Position numbers and translations under genes: made by a program
Shown: positions 1 to 10,260 of the stretch, piece by piece
Layout of the letters: each line of letters starts with the position of its first letter
Numbering within the stretch: position 1 is the stretch's first letter
DNA from: Methanomassiliicoccus sp.
GTDB lineage: Archaea; Thermoplasmatota; Thermoplasmata; Methanomassiliicoccales; Methanomassiliicoccaceae
Assembly: GCA_012719175.1 (NCBI GenBank)
Contig: JAAYAX010000004.1
Span: 310,001-374,000 of the forward strand
Length of the DNA: 64,000 nucleotides
Direction of reading: 5' to 3'
Notes under the pieces: generated by a model
What the model was told of the DNA's origin: nothing
The model's input: only the letters and a program-made list of their open reading frames with translations
The model's database searches: none

Positions 1-2
1 CC

Positions 3-491
3 ATCACGGTCATCATCAGCGTTCCCATAGGGAGATGGTCCGATCATGTCGGGCGCAGGTGGTTCAGCGTCGTGTCCTGCCTGGCCATGGCCATTTCCTG
101 CGCGATCCTGATCTTCATCGATCCCTCGATGGGTCTGCTACCCCTCATCACCGTGGCCATCCTCTCGGGGATCTTGTGGGGTTTTTCCGGCCCCGCCGCA
201 GGCCGGATAGTGGAACATGTGCAGGAAGGAGAGGAGGGAACGGGAGCAGCCCTGATCGCGGTCTCCGGCTACTTCGGGGCCGCTGTGGGAGCGGCTCTCT
301 TCGCCGCGCTCTTCTCCTTCATCAGTGATTCCGGGAACGTTCCCTTCACGGACCTCGATCCCGGAACCTTCATGCTAGGTTTCCATGGGGTGATGCTCGT
401 CGGGCTGGTGATGGCGATCGTTGCGGTGGTCCTTTCAGCAGCGGTCAAGGACAAATGTCCTCCAGAAAGTTCGATGGTTCCAGCCCAGTAG
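3..491 (+). CDS. MFS transporter, C-terminal part (gene begins before the window)
   Basis: The frame is open from the left edge, so only the last 162 residues or so are visible. Right at the edge is a major-facilitator loop motif (GRWSDHVGRRWF, the G-x-x-[S/A]-D-x-x-G-R-R signature found between helices 2-3 and 8-9). Four hydrophobic segments follow, two of them rich in small residues (the GAAVGAALFAALFSF region and the segment near the end), as expected for helices 9-12. The motif fixes the family; the substrate cannot be told. It is cut only by the window edge. The stop is followed by an AT-rich gap and a minus-strand gene, so it is the last gene of its unit. Confidence 0.75.
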   Translation: MTVIISVPIGRWSDHVGRRWFSVVSCLAMAISCAILIFIDPSMGLLPLITVAILSGILWGFSGPAAGRIVEHVQEGEEGTGAALIAVSGYFGAAVGAALFAALFSFISDSGNVPFTDLDPGTFMLGFHGVMLVGLVMAIVAVVLSAAVKDKCPPESSMVPAQ

Positions 492-571
492 TTAACGAGG
501 TCGATTGAGCGAAATAATGTGAATTAAAAGGATGGGATTTTTTGATGAAAAATAGCTGAGGCGTTCAAACC

Positions 572-793
572 TCAGATGACATTAAGCAGCTTGTTAAAGA
601 ACTCTCTGAGGGACTCCCAGGTCCCGTTCAACCACTGGTAGACATCGGTCCATATCCCATTTATGAACTGGGTTATATCGTTCCATGTTTGAGGCAGGAA
701 CACCGATATGGCCGCGGCGAGAATGAACAGGATAATTAACCAGACAGCCGTGGACACTATTCCTCCGCTCGTATCTCCCTTCCAATTCTTCAT
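572..793 (-). CDS. small single-span membrane protein
   Basis: A 73-residue product, unrecognised. One strong transmembrane segment (about residues 12-36, rich in I, L, A) follows a short charged N-terminus. The C-terminal half is amphipathic and Trp-rich (TWNDITQFINGIWTDVYQWL), which suggests a surface-lying helix. An upstream in-frame ATG at 832 would add 13 polar residues. I prefer the ATG at 793 because the peptide then starts just before the membrane segment, but no ribosome site decides it. No operon partner is seen. Confidence 0.5.
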   Translation of the reverse strand: MKNWKGDTSGGIVSTAVWLIILFILAAAISVFLPQTWNDITQFINGIWTDVYQWLNGTWESLREFFNKLLNVI

Positions 794-1066
794 CGGACCA
801 TCCTCATCACGGCACCTGATATTATGCCGCAAGATAACACATCATACGGCCAATTAGAAAAACTTATGGTTGGCTTGATAGAAAGGGGAGTATGCTCGAA
901 GAAAAAAATTTCAATTCTCCATTCGGTAACGTTCGATGTGAGCGGTCTGTCCATATCACACTTTGGGGATAATCTGAAGCCAGAATGATATATTCAGGCC
1001 AAGATTAATTTCATTGAGCCGTCAGTATTATGCTCCCTAATATTCCTCTCATATCATAGGGAAGGC

Positions 1067-1222
1067 ATGACCGACCTAGAGCTGATAATGGCTGAAGCGC
1101 CTACGATAAAGATTAAGGCAGTAAAGGAGCGCAAGGTAAGAGAGAAGAACAGGGAGAAGCGATCGAAGAAAGTTGAAATACAGAACCGGACCCAGCGTTC
1201 GGTGAACCCACGTCGAAGGTGA
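1067..1222 (+). CDS. possible small basic protein
   Basis: A 51-codon frame, MTDLELIMAEAP then an almost unbroken run of Lys, Arg and Glu, ending NPRRR. A purine-rich stretch (AGGGAAGGC) lies directly before the ATG. It could be a nucleic-acid-binding micro-protein, but biased composition alone can produce such frames. It is the only candidate in the 529-base stretch between 793 and 1323; the rest of that stretch is AT-rich with nothing I can name. Confidence 0.25.
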   Translation: MTDLELIMAEAPTIKIKAVKERKVREKNREKRSKKVEIQNRTQRSVNPRRR

Positions 1223-1322
1223 CCCTCCTTTTCTTAAAGTACACCGCATTCCATTATCAGGCTATCTTACCTTCAATAGATCAACCGAATACCATTTAAA
1301 CGCCTGGATAAGGCGGAATTGT

Positions 1323-1802
1323 TCAGGGTAAGCTGTTCAGTATCGCCGCTTCCACCCTGTTCGCTGCCGCCTCCAACTCATTGCTCAACCCCTCGCCGAA
1401 GTCCACGTTCTTCGGTTCGATCAGCACAAGAGCGATCTTCGCCCCGGTGAGCCTCTTCACATACTCGCAGAAGACCCTCAGAGGTAGCGTGTGGGTGGAG
1501 ATGGAAGGAACGTTCATGACCTCCTCCGCCTCGTAGAGGTGAGCCTCTCCGGGACCGAGGCCCATAAGGGCAGCATCTACCAGGAGCACATGTGTCGGTC
1601 TGATCTCCACAATCTCGTCCACGAAGCTCTCGGGTACGGTCTCGCACTCGATGAGAGTTACCGTCGGCGACACCTTTCCCTGCAGGTCCGATACCACCTT
1701 GACGCCCACGAAATCATCTGAACGGATGGCGTTGCCGATGCCAGCGACCACCACTCTGCGAGCGTCGTTCAACCAGGAACGCAGCTCCTCCTCGACGTTC
1801 AT
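1323..1802 (-). CDS. [NiFe]-hydrogenase maturation endopeptidase (HycI/HyaD family)
   Basis: A 159-residue peptidase that removes the C-terminal tail of the hydrogenase large subunit after nickel insertion. Seen: the N-terminal GIGNAIRSDDFVG motif, whose Asp is a nickel ligand in the family; the LLVDAA strand (second acidic ligand); and STHTLPL, which carries the third ligand (His). The final LVLIEPKNVDFGEGLS block is typical of HycI-like enzymes. It starts 56 bases after the large-subunit stop on the same strand, so it is almost certainly the last gene of the operon and acts on that subunit. A TTG at 1817 is an alternative start; the ATG at 1802 has AAAGG seven bases upstream. Confidence 0.93.
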   Translation of the reverse strand: MNVEEELRSWLNDARRVVVAGIGNAIRSDDFVGVKVVSDLQGKVSPTVTLIECETVPESFVDEIVEIRPTHVLLVDAALMGLGPGEAHLYEAEEVMNVPSISTHTLPLRVFCEYVKRLTGAKIALVLIEPKNVDFGEGLSNELEAAANRVEAAILNSLP

Positions 1803-1858
1803 GTCGTGCCTTTTCAAAAGCAGTTACCACCTCAAGAAAGATGAGAATGGGTTTGAGG

Positions 1859-3310
1859 CTACCGCGACACGGAGTCCAGCAGCTCCTTGTTGTGGTCGAA
1901 GAGCTTGACCTCCAATGGCATCTGCCCGACCGCGAAGTGAGTGGCGCAGCCGAAGCAGGGGTCGTAGGCCCGGAAGGCCATCTCCACCTTGTTCAGTATG
2001 GTCGCGTCCACCTTCCCCTCGTGTATCAGGCCCTTGGCCGCATCACGGATGCTGAGGCAGATCGACGGATAGTTGTTGGTGGTGGCGACGATCATGTTGA
2101 CCTTTCGCATCAGGGCGTTCTCGTCCAGCTTGTAGTGGTGGACGAGCGTTCCCCGAGCGGCCTCCACGATGCCTATCCCCTCGCCCGGCTCTCCCACCGG
2201 ATTGCGGACATAGGTGCTGGTGATCTCTGGATCGGTGGCCAGCTCCACAGCGCGTTCGGCCGCGTACAGCAGCTCGATCAGCCGGGCCCAGTGGAACACC
2301 AGGGTGCCGTGGACAGGCTTGCCCAGCAAACCGAACATGCTCTCGTACTCCTTCTGCGCCAGGGGCGTGGCCATCCCATCAGCGGCGTTCAGACGGGCCA
2401 GGGGGCCGACGCGGTATATTCCGCTATCAGGACCATCGGTGAAGCCTTTCCAGCCGATCTTGCGCAGGAAGGGCAACTTGGAGTAGGTCCACTCCTCCGA
2501 GCGCTCCTCGATATGGTCCTGGTAATCGGCAGCGCCGAAGCGAGAGAACTCCTTGCCTGAGGGGTCCACCACCCGGACGTCACCGTCGTAGAAGTTCACG
2601 CGGTTCTTGGCGTCCACGGTGCCGGCGTAATGGGTCCTCATGGTGTAGGCATCGCTCTTGATCATGTCCAGGTACTGAGGGTTGTCCAGCACCAGGTCGT
2701 GGAACAGCTGCAGCGTGAACTGGGCGAAGTCGACGGACGATCTGGCCATCTGCAGTATGGACAGCCGGTTCTCCTCGCTGAGAGGCTTGCTGATCCCACC
2801 AGGCAGACCGCTCACGGGGTGCGTGGCCTTCCCACCGAGGATCTCCGTGATCTTTTGACCATAGGCACGGTGCTTGATGACCTCCATGGTGACGTCCAGC
2901 CCTGCTTTCTCTATCACGCCCAGGATGTTGCGCTTATCTGCGGGCGCGTCCGGCCCCACTATGAAGTCCGGTCCTCCCAGGAAGTAGAAGTGCAGGGTGT
3001 GGTCGTAGATGATATAGCCCATGTACTGGAGCTCCCTCAGCTTCTTGGCGGCCGGGGGCGGCGTAACGTTGAAGGCCGCGTCCAATGCTTTCACGGAGGC
3101 GTAATGGTGCGCGACCGGGCACACTCCGCAGATCCTAGTGGTGATTATGGGCATGAGCTCCGCCTGTCGTCCTAGGCAGAAGGCCTCGAAGCCCCTCAGC
3201 TCGGGTACCTTGAGGTATGCGTTCTCCACCTCGCCTGCCTCGTTGAGGAATATGGATACGCTACCGTGGCCTTCCAGCCGGGTGATGGGGTCGATGGTTA
3301 TCTCCTTCAT
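1859..3310 (-). CDS. [NiFe]-hydrogenase large (catalytic) subunit, group 3-like
   Basis: A 483-residue subunit carrying the Ni-Fe(CN)2CO site. The proximal motif RICGVC is at about residues 59-64 and the distal motif DPCFGCATH at about 450-458, giving the four cysteine ligands. The 25 residues after His458 are the tail expected to be cut by the peptidase at 1323-1802. Length and the DPCxxCATH ending fit cytosolic group 3 enzymes (Mvh/Frh/Hyd type); there is no signal peptide or membrane anchor. Its ATG overlaps the small-subunit stop (ATGA). The exact subgroup (3b, 3c or a new branch) needs a tree. Confidence 0.95.
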   Translation of the reverse strand: MKEITIDPITRLEGHGSVSIFLNEAGEVENAYLKVPELRGFEAFCLGRQAELMPIITTRICGVCPVAHHYASVKALDAAFNVTPPPAAKKLRELQYMGYIIYDHTLHFYFLGGPDFIVGPDAPADKRNILGVIEKAGLDVTMEVIKHRAYGQKITEILGGKATHPVSGLPGGISKPLSEENRLSILQMARSSVDFAQFTLQLFHDLVLDNPQYLDMIKSDAYTMRTHYAGTVDAKNRVNFYDGDVRVVDPSGKEFSRFGAADYQDHIEERSEEWTYSKLPFLRKIGWKGFTDGPDSGIYRVGPLARLNAADGMATPLAQKEYESMFGLLGKPVHGTLVFHWARLIELLYAAERAVELATDPEITSTYVRNPVGEPGEGIGIVEAARGTLVHHYKLDENALMRKVNMIVATTNNYPSICLSIRDAAKGLIHEGKVDATILNKVEMAFRAYDPCFGCATHFAVGQMPLEVKLFDHNKELLDSVSR

Positions 3311-4287
3311 TCTTTCATCTCCTTCCTGCGCAGTATGGCGGCCGGCAGACTGTACATATAGAAGATACCTGCCGGGTCCTTTATCTGTGATATGAGCTTG
3401 TTGACCTCCTCCTCATCATATGTTCCCGGCTCCTTGCCGGGGTTGAGGATCGAGGCCAATGCCGTGATCATTCCAGTTCCCATGTCCGGCTGGTTAGGGG
3501 TCGCGCCCCCGCAGCCGGTGCAGGGCATGTCCACTTTGAGGCACTGGGCCCCGCAGCCGCTTCGGGTGGCCATCCCCATGCATATGATGCCCTGCTCCAT
3601 GAGACAGCGTTCTGGTTCCGGTGTAAGCTCATACACCCGGTGTATGGTGGTGATCTTCTTGTTCTCCCGCTTGCGAGGGCACTCGTCGCACACCGCCGGC
3701 AGGGGCGCCAGCACCGATCCCTTGGGAGGCAGCTCGCCCTTGACTATCGCTTCCACCGCCCTGTTGATGAGCACGACAGGGGGTGGGCAGCCGGGTAGGA
3801 AGTAGTCCACATCAACGGTCTGGGCAAGGGTCCTCACTGCATCGTGGAATACTGGAATGTGAAGAACGCCCTCCTTTACATGGGTCTCAGGCTTGGGTAT
3901 CACTCCACCGTCCGATGACACCTGATCGTTGCTTAGGTACACCTTCTCCAAGATCCCTTTGGCGTTAAGGAAGTTGGCCAACCCGGGTGTGGAACCCTCG
4001 TTGGCGCAGGAGCCGAAGGCTATTAAAGTACGTGACTTGGCACGTAACATCTTCGCCATGTGCTCCTGCTCGCTGTTACGTATAGAGCCATTGAAGAACG
4101 TTATATCGATGTGACCGTCGGGCATGGCCTCGACGTCCTTGTACTTGACGTCCATGGCCACTGGCCAGAACACTATGTCCGCCGCCTTGACGACATCGAG
4201 TATCTTTTCGTTCATGTCCAGCACGGCGATCTCACAGCCGCCGCAGCTGGCGGCCCAGTAGAACGCGATCCTCAGTTTCCGGTCTAT
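3307..4287 (-). CDS. [NiFe]-hydrogenase small (iron-sulfur) subunit, probable ATA start
   Basis: Carries the FeS relay from the NiFe site. The essential first motif, FYWAASCGGCE, lies upstream of every ATG, GTG or TTG that could be a proper start: the first GTG (4224) would delete both cysteines. Extended upstream, the frame reads ATA-GAC-CGG, with ATA overlapping the preceding TAG stop and AAGGAGG seven bases before it; ATC at 4290 is the alternative. Using ATA the product is 326 residues, with Cys15 and Cys18. Further ligands are in GSCANEG, PGCPPP, CDEC, and a Cys-rich block (ERC, IIC, GCGAQC, CTGCGG) for the medial and distal clusters. Four-base overlaps on both sides imply tight translational coupling. 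Confidence 0.9.
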   Translation of the reverse strand: MDRKLRIAFYWAASCGGCEIAVLDMNEKILDVVKAADIVFWPVAMDVKYKDVEAMPDGHIDITFFNGSIRNSEQEHMAKMLRAKSRTLIAFGSCANEGSTPGLANFLNAKGILEKVYLSNDQVSSDGGVIPKPETHVKEGVLHIPVFHDAVRTLAQTVDVDYFLPGCPPPVVLINRAVEAIVKGELPPKGSVLAPLPAVCDECPRKRENKKITTIHRVYELTPEPERCLMEQGIICMGMATRSGCGAQCLKVDMPCTGCGGATPNQPDMGTGMITALASILNPGKEPGTYDEEEVNKLISQIKDPAGIFYMYSLPAAILRRKEMKE

Positions 4288-5726
4288 GATGACCCCTCCT
4301 TGGGCTCCTGGTTCGTAAGGTAATCGTGCATGGCCTGGGCCGCTCGTCTACCGGCTCCCATGGCGCTGATGACGGTGGCCGCCCCTGTAGCTACATCTCC
4401 ACCGGCGAACACCCCCTTAACATTGGTCCTACCTTCATCGTCGATGATGATGGTCCCGTTGCGCGGGTTTGTCTCCAGCCCCGCGGTGGTGCGCTGGATG
4501 ATGGGATTGGGGGTCTGACCGATAGCTACAATGACCGTGTCCGCATCCATGGTGAAGTCGGTTTCGGGAATGATCCGGCAGCTCTGCCGGCCGCTGGCAT
4601 CGGGCTCGCAGAGCTCCATCTCGGTGCACCTCATGGCCCTCACCCAACCCTTGTCGTCACCATAGAACTCCAGGGGAGCATTTAGGAACCTGCAGATAAG
4701 TCCCTCTTCCTCGGCGTTCTCGATCTCTTCCTGTCTGGCAGGTAGCTCTTTGCGCGAGCGGCGGTAGTTCAGGCATACGGTGGCGCCTAGCCTCATGGAT
4801 ATGCGGGCGCAGTCCATGGCGACGTTACCGCCGCCTATGACCACCACATGCTTGCCCACTCGGATGGGGGTGTCCTTTTGCGGGAAGTCGTAGGCCTTCA
4901 TCAGATTGACGCGGATAAGGAACTCGTTCGCCGAGTAGATCCCGCCCAGGTTCTCCCCGGGGCAGCCGGTCCATTGCGGGAGCCCGGCCCCGCTTCCGAT
5001 GAAAACGGCATCGTATCCGCTCTCCATGAGCTCGGGTATGGTGTGTATCCTCCCGATGAGGTTGCCCAGCCGGAGGTCCACGCCCAGTTTCTGAACGTAC
5101 TCCACCTCCTTCTGCACGATGTCCTTGGGCAGGCGGAACTCGGGGATGCCGTATATCAGCACCCCGCCGGCCACGTGCAGCGCCTCGAACAGCGTCACAT
5201 CGTGGCCCAGCTTGACTAGGTCAGCAGCGACGGTCAGGCCTGCAGGCCCGGCGCCGATCACCGCCACCTTCTTTCCGGTCGACGGCGCCCGCTCCGGCAC
5301 ATGCACGCCGTGCTCCCGCTCCCAGTCCGCTAGATATCGCTCCAGGCGGCCGATGCTGATGGGGTTCCCCTTCTTGCCCAGGATGCACATCTTCTGACAC
5401 TGCTCCTCCTGGGGGCAGACGCGGCCACACACGGCCGGCAACGCGTTCTTGGTCTTGATCACGGATATGCCGTCCGCGTAATTGCCCTCGGTGATGCACT
5501 TGATGAAGTCCGGTATGGGCACATCCACCGGGCAGCCCTTACGGCACTGGGGGTTCTTGCACTGGAGGCACCTGTTGGCCTCCTCATGGGCCATCTCCTC
5601 GGTGTATCCAAGGGCGACCTCGCGGAAGTTCTTGACCCTGTCCTCCGGCTCCTGCTTGGGCATCTCCACCGCTTGCTGCCGCTTCGTGGACGCGGCCTTC
5701 TTGGTATCGGGCTCACTGCCGTTCAC
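4284..5726 (-). CDS. NfnB / GltD-type NAD(P)H-FAD-FeS oxidoreductase subunit
   Basis: 480 residues, homologous to the large subunit of NADH-dependent ferredoxin:NADP+ oxidoreductase (NfnB, also SudA) and to the glutamate synthase small subunit. An N-terminal domain has two cysteine groups (CLQCKNPQCRKGC and CGRVCPQEEQCQKMC) for [4Fe-4S] clusters. An FAD Rossmann motif (GAGPAGLTVAADL), an NADP-binding motif (GGGNVAMDCA) with the basic YRRSRKELPAR loop, and the C-terminal flavin motif (GVFAGGD) follow. In Nfn this subunit holds the bifurcating FAD. GTG start with GGAGG eight bases before it; the first 14 bases overlap the end of the NfnA-like gene. No glutamate synthase large subunit is nearby, so a hydrogenase role is favoured. 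Confidence 0.9.
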   Translation of the reverse strand: MNGSEPDTKKAASTKRQQAVEMPKQEPEDRVKNFREVALGYTEEMAHEEANRCLQCKNPQCRKGCPVDVPIPDFIKCITEGNYADGISVIKTKNALPAVCGRVCPQEEQCQKMCILGKKGNPISIGRLERYLADWEREHGVHVPERAPSTGKKVAVIGAGPAGLTVAADLVKLGHDVTLFEALHVAGGVLIYGIPEFRLPKDIVQKEVEYVQKLGVDLRLGNLIGRIHTIPELMESGYDAVFIGSGAGLPQWTGCPGENLGGIYSANEFLIRVNLMKAYDFPQKDTPIRVGKHVVVIGGGNVAMDCARISMRLGATVCLNYRRSRKELPARQEEIENAEEEGLICRFLNAPLEFYGDDKGWVRAMRCTEMELCEPDASGRQSCRIIPETDFTMDADTVIVAIGQTPNPIIQRTTAGLETNPRNGTIIIDDEGRTNVKGVFAGGDVATGAATVISAMGAGRRAAQAMHDYLTNQEPKEGSS

Positions 5727-6555
5727 AGTCGCAGCCTCCGCTGGTCTCCCATAGTATGGAGCTTAGCCTCTCCTCAGGCAACATGGTGCGCTGACGTTTG
5801 ATCAGCTCGTCGAAGTCGGTCTTGTGGCCATCGAACTCGGGGCCGTCCACGCAACCGAAGAGCATCTTACCGTCTACGGTCACACGGCATACTCCGCACA
5901 TGCCCATGCCATCGATCATTATAGGTGTCAACGTGACCACCGTGGGTATGCCGTAGGGTTTGGTGATCTCGCTCACCTTCTTCATCATGACCACTGGACC
6001 CATGACCACGCACCGGTCGTATCTCTCTTTGTTGAGTAGCTCATCAAGGAACTCCATCCCCTTCTCGCCGATGGAGCCGTCATCGGAGGCTATGAGCACC
6101 TCATCGCTGCAGGCTTTGGCATCATCGACCATGAACAGGAAGTCCTTGCTGCGGCAGCCCAGGACCGTCGTAACGTGGTTACCCGCGGCCTTCAATGCCT
6201 TCGATTGCAAGAGAAGCGGGGCGATCATTATGCTCCCGCCCACGCACAGCACCCGACCATAGTTCTTTATCTCCGAAGGATTGCCAAGCGGTCCAGTGAC
6301 ATTGTACAGGCAGTCGCCCTTCTCGAACGTCCCCAGCTCCTTGGTGGTCTTACCAACCTCATGGAAGGCGAAGGAGACTGTTCCCTGCTCTGCATCATAG
6401 CCGCATATCGTGAGGGGTACCCTCTCTCCCCCAGCACGGGGGATGACTATGAGGAACTGCCCCGGCAGGGCCTTGGCCGCTATCTCCGGGGCGCTGACCT
6501 CGAACAGCGTTTCCTTATGCGCCAGCTGGGTCTTCAATAATATCTCATAACTCAC
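5713..6555 (-). CDS. NfnA-type ferredoxin-NADP reductase subunit (FAD, [2Fe-2S])
   Basis: 280 residues with a ferredoxin reductase-like FAD domain (GGERVPLTICGYD; GPLGNP), an NAD(P)-binding domain (VLCVGGSIMIAPLL), and a C-terminal [2Fe-2S] site: Asp and Cys in IDGMGMCGVC, then CVDGPEFDGH. This Asp plus three Cys pattern is that of NfnA. Family role: passes electrons between NAD(P)H and the bifurcating flavin of NfnB, which is encoded next. The start is a GTG overlapping the upstream stop (GTGA at 6555-6552); the longer frame from 6648 would only re-read the neighbouring gene. The HydG subunit of group 3b hydrogenases is related, so the pair could also be read as a HydG-plus-GltD module. Confidence 0.88.
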   Translation of the reverse strand: MSYEILLKTQLAHKETLFEVSAPEIAAKALPGQFLIVIPRAGGERVPLTICGYDAEQGTVSFAFHEVGKTTKELGTFEKGDCLYNVTGPLGNPSEIKNYGRVLCVGGSIMIAPLLLQSKALKAAGNHVTTVLGCRSKDFLFMVDDAKACSDEVLIASDDGSIGEKGMEFLDELLNKERYDRCVVMGPVVMMKKVSEITKPYGIPTVVTLTPIMIDGMGMCGVCRVTVDGKMLFGCVDGPEFDGHKTDFDELIKRQRTMLPEERLSSILWETSGGCDCERQ

Positions 6556-7766
6556 GGCTGCAACCCCCTGGTAACGATGCATTGCTTCGACAAATTCATG
6601 ATCTTCTCGTGGAAATCGTCGAACTTGGCAGCGAACTCGCTCCCGCATCGAGGGGAGAGCTCATGGAGCTCGAACCTGTCGCTCAATCCCAACTTCTTCA
6701 GGGCGTTCTGGAGGACCTCCAGCTGCCTGTCCGCCACATCCCTTCCCTTCTGTAGCTTGCAATCCGTATCCGAGCAAACCACAGCCATGACCCCATCGAA
6801 CCCATGTCTGAACGCGTTGACGACATGGACGGGATCCATTCCCTTGAAGCAAGGGACCTCCATGACCATGGCATTCTTGCCCTTGAGCATCCTTTCTGGA
6901 TCGTCCAGGGCAGAGAACTCGGACCACTGGCAGCTGAACACGAGGATGGCCGGCAGGTCACGTTGAGACCTCATCCGCTTCGCGGCCCCTCCGTACGAGG
7001 CGAGAACATTGTCGAACTCGTAGCCCTTCACCTGTATGGCCTTATGAGGACACACCAGTTGGCACGCTCCACAGCCCACGCATTTATCCTCGATCACTTT
7101 GGGCGAGGAGAACGGCTCCGCGATTATGGCATCATAGGGGCATATGAATACGCACTTATCGCATCCCACACATTCCTGGTTGATCCACATCGCCTTACGT
7201 GAATACTTCACGACCTTCAGCGCATCCCGTGGATAGCCGAACTGCTGAATCACGGCCATGCCTAGAAGCATGCGCCTGGTCTCGATCGAAGTGCCCTCTT
7301 TCATACGGCAGAAGCCGTCCTGGCATTGCACCGATATGATATTCTTCGTGCCGGACCGGAGGACGTTGAATATGAAGTCCATGGGTATCCTGCCCGCACA
7401 GGGAACGCGCATGGACAAGTAGCTATTTCCACCCAGACCCTGTGCGGCGAGGATATCCTCTATCTCACCGCTACTGGGGGAGTTGCCTCTGCACATAATC
7501 ACCAGTGTATCTTCGTTCTCGTTCCCGGTCGCCTCCCGGATGTGTTCCAGCAGGCCCTCATGATCATAGTACGCCATCTCAATGGCCGACACCGGACAGG
7601 AACTGGAGCATATGCCACAGACCTGGCACTTCTGGATGTCGATCTTTATTCTGCCGTCCTCAGGCTGTTGATAGATGGCTTCGAACGGACAGAGCGAGTA
7701 GCATACCTTGCATCTGCTGCAGAGGTCTTGGTCTATACTCACGGCTGCAAGGCAGGTATCGTTCAT
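6552..7766 (-). CDS. polyferredoxin with two MvhD-like domains
   Basis: 404 residues, first gene of the operon. Order: a [4Fe-4S] pair at about residues 16-61 (CSRCKVCYSLCP, CQVCGICSSSCP); an MvhD/FlpD-like domain at about 85-190 (IMCRGNSPSS, VPCAGRI, VQCQDGFC); a second [4Fe-4S] pair at about 193-250 (CVGCDKCVFICP, CVGCGACQLVCP); and a second MvhD-like domain at about 265-400 (VFSCQWSE, VPCFKGMD, VCSDTDCKLQKG, SPRCGSEF). MvhD normally carries a [2Fe-2S] cluster linking hydrogenase MvhAG to heterodisulfide reductase HdrA; here it probably links the hydrogenase to the Nfn pair. ATG preceded by GGAGGGGGG at eight bases; a GTG codon directly before is possible. Confidence 0.88.
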   Translation of the reverse strand: MNDTCLAAVSIDQDLCSRCKVCYSLCPFEAIYQQPEDGRIKIDIQKCQVCGICSSSCPVSAIEMAYYDHEGLLEHIREATGNENEDTLVIMCRGNSPSSGEIEDILAAQGLGGNSYLSMRVPCAGRIPMDFIFNVLRSGTKNIISVQCQDGFCRMKEGTSIETRRMLLGMAVIQQFGYPRDALKVVKYSRKAMWINQECVGCDKCVFICPYDAIIAEPFSSPKVIEDKCVGCGACQLVCPHKAIQVKGYEFDNVLASYGGAAKRMRSQRDLPAILVFSCQWSEFSALDDPERMLKGKNAMVMEVPCFKGMDPVHVVNAFRHGFDGVMAVVCSDTDCKLQKGRDVADRQLEVLQNALKKLGLSDRFELHELSPRCGSEFAAKFDDFHEKIMNLSKQCIVTRGLQP

Positions 7767-9568
<1,802 letters not shown>

Positions 9569-9598
9569 GCAACGCGACCTATCCTTTCCAAAACCCTT

Positions 9599-9643
9599 CC
9601 CTGCCTACCGCATCCAGCGGTGGTGCAGGGAGAGTCATTTTTT
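9599..9643 (+). terminator. hairpin terminator after gdhA
   Basis: Inverted repeat CCCTGC...ACCGC with GCGGT...GCAGGG around an ATCCA loop (small internal loop), followed eight bases later by six T residues. It sits 31 bases after the gdhA stop. Confidence 0.6.
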
Positions 9644-9789
9644 CATATACTGAGAGATCTGCCTCCATTATTACTGATCGAGAACGATATTGCGGTTCCT
9701 AACCGGCGAAGGGCGGGAGCATAGGCTTTTCAACAGCAGGTGGTCATCACATTGACTACAGGATGGAAATACCAGGAAGAGGCGATGAA

Positions 9790-10161
9790 ATGGGATCCGT
9801 GGACGACTACGTGGGCAGGTTCGATGGCGACAAGAAAGAGTGGTTGACGACCATGATCGGATACATGCGCAAGAATCATCCCTCTCTCGAGGAGATCATC
9901 TCATACCAGATACCCACCTTCAAGTTCGATGGCCAATACATAGCCTTCTCCGTGGCCAAGGAACACTTCACCTTTCATACGCTGGACTTCGAGGTGATCG
10001 AAGAGCTCAAGTCGCTCCTGCCCAAGGCCAAGTTCGGTAAGGGCAGCGCCAAGGTCCCGTTCAGCGACCGCGCCGCCATTCCGGTCCTATTTGAGGCATG
10101 TGAGAGGATTATCGAAAGGAGTTCACATAGGCGAGGTGCTCACAAGGTTATGAAAAGTTGA
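9790..10161 (+). CDS. DUF1801 / YdhG-like protein
   Basis: 123 residues. SVDDYVGRFDGDKKEWLTTMIGYMRKNHPSLEEIISYQIPTF... is the pattern of the DUF1801 (YdhG, frataxin-like fold) family: an N-terminal helix pair followed by the sheet (TFKFDGQYIAFSVAKEHFTFHT) and a C-terminal helix. Bacterial members have been linked to iron handling, but the function here is unknown. The ATG at 9790 has GAGGCGATGAA upstream; the ATG at 9763 is less likely. No partners. Confidence 0.75.
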   Translation: MGSVDDYVGRFDGDKKEWLTTMIGYMRKNHPSLEEIISYQIPTFKFDGQYIAFSVAKEHFTFHTLDFEVIEELKSLLPKAKFGKGSAKVPFSDRAAIPVLFEACERIIERSSHRRGAHKVMKS

Positions 10162-10260
10162 ACTCTAGATGCGATAGATGACCTTCGCACGGGCTCGAAA
10201 TCGAATGTTTCTACACTCCATCTTCGACTGGATGTAAGCTGGGAATAGAATGGCTTGATC

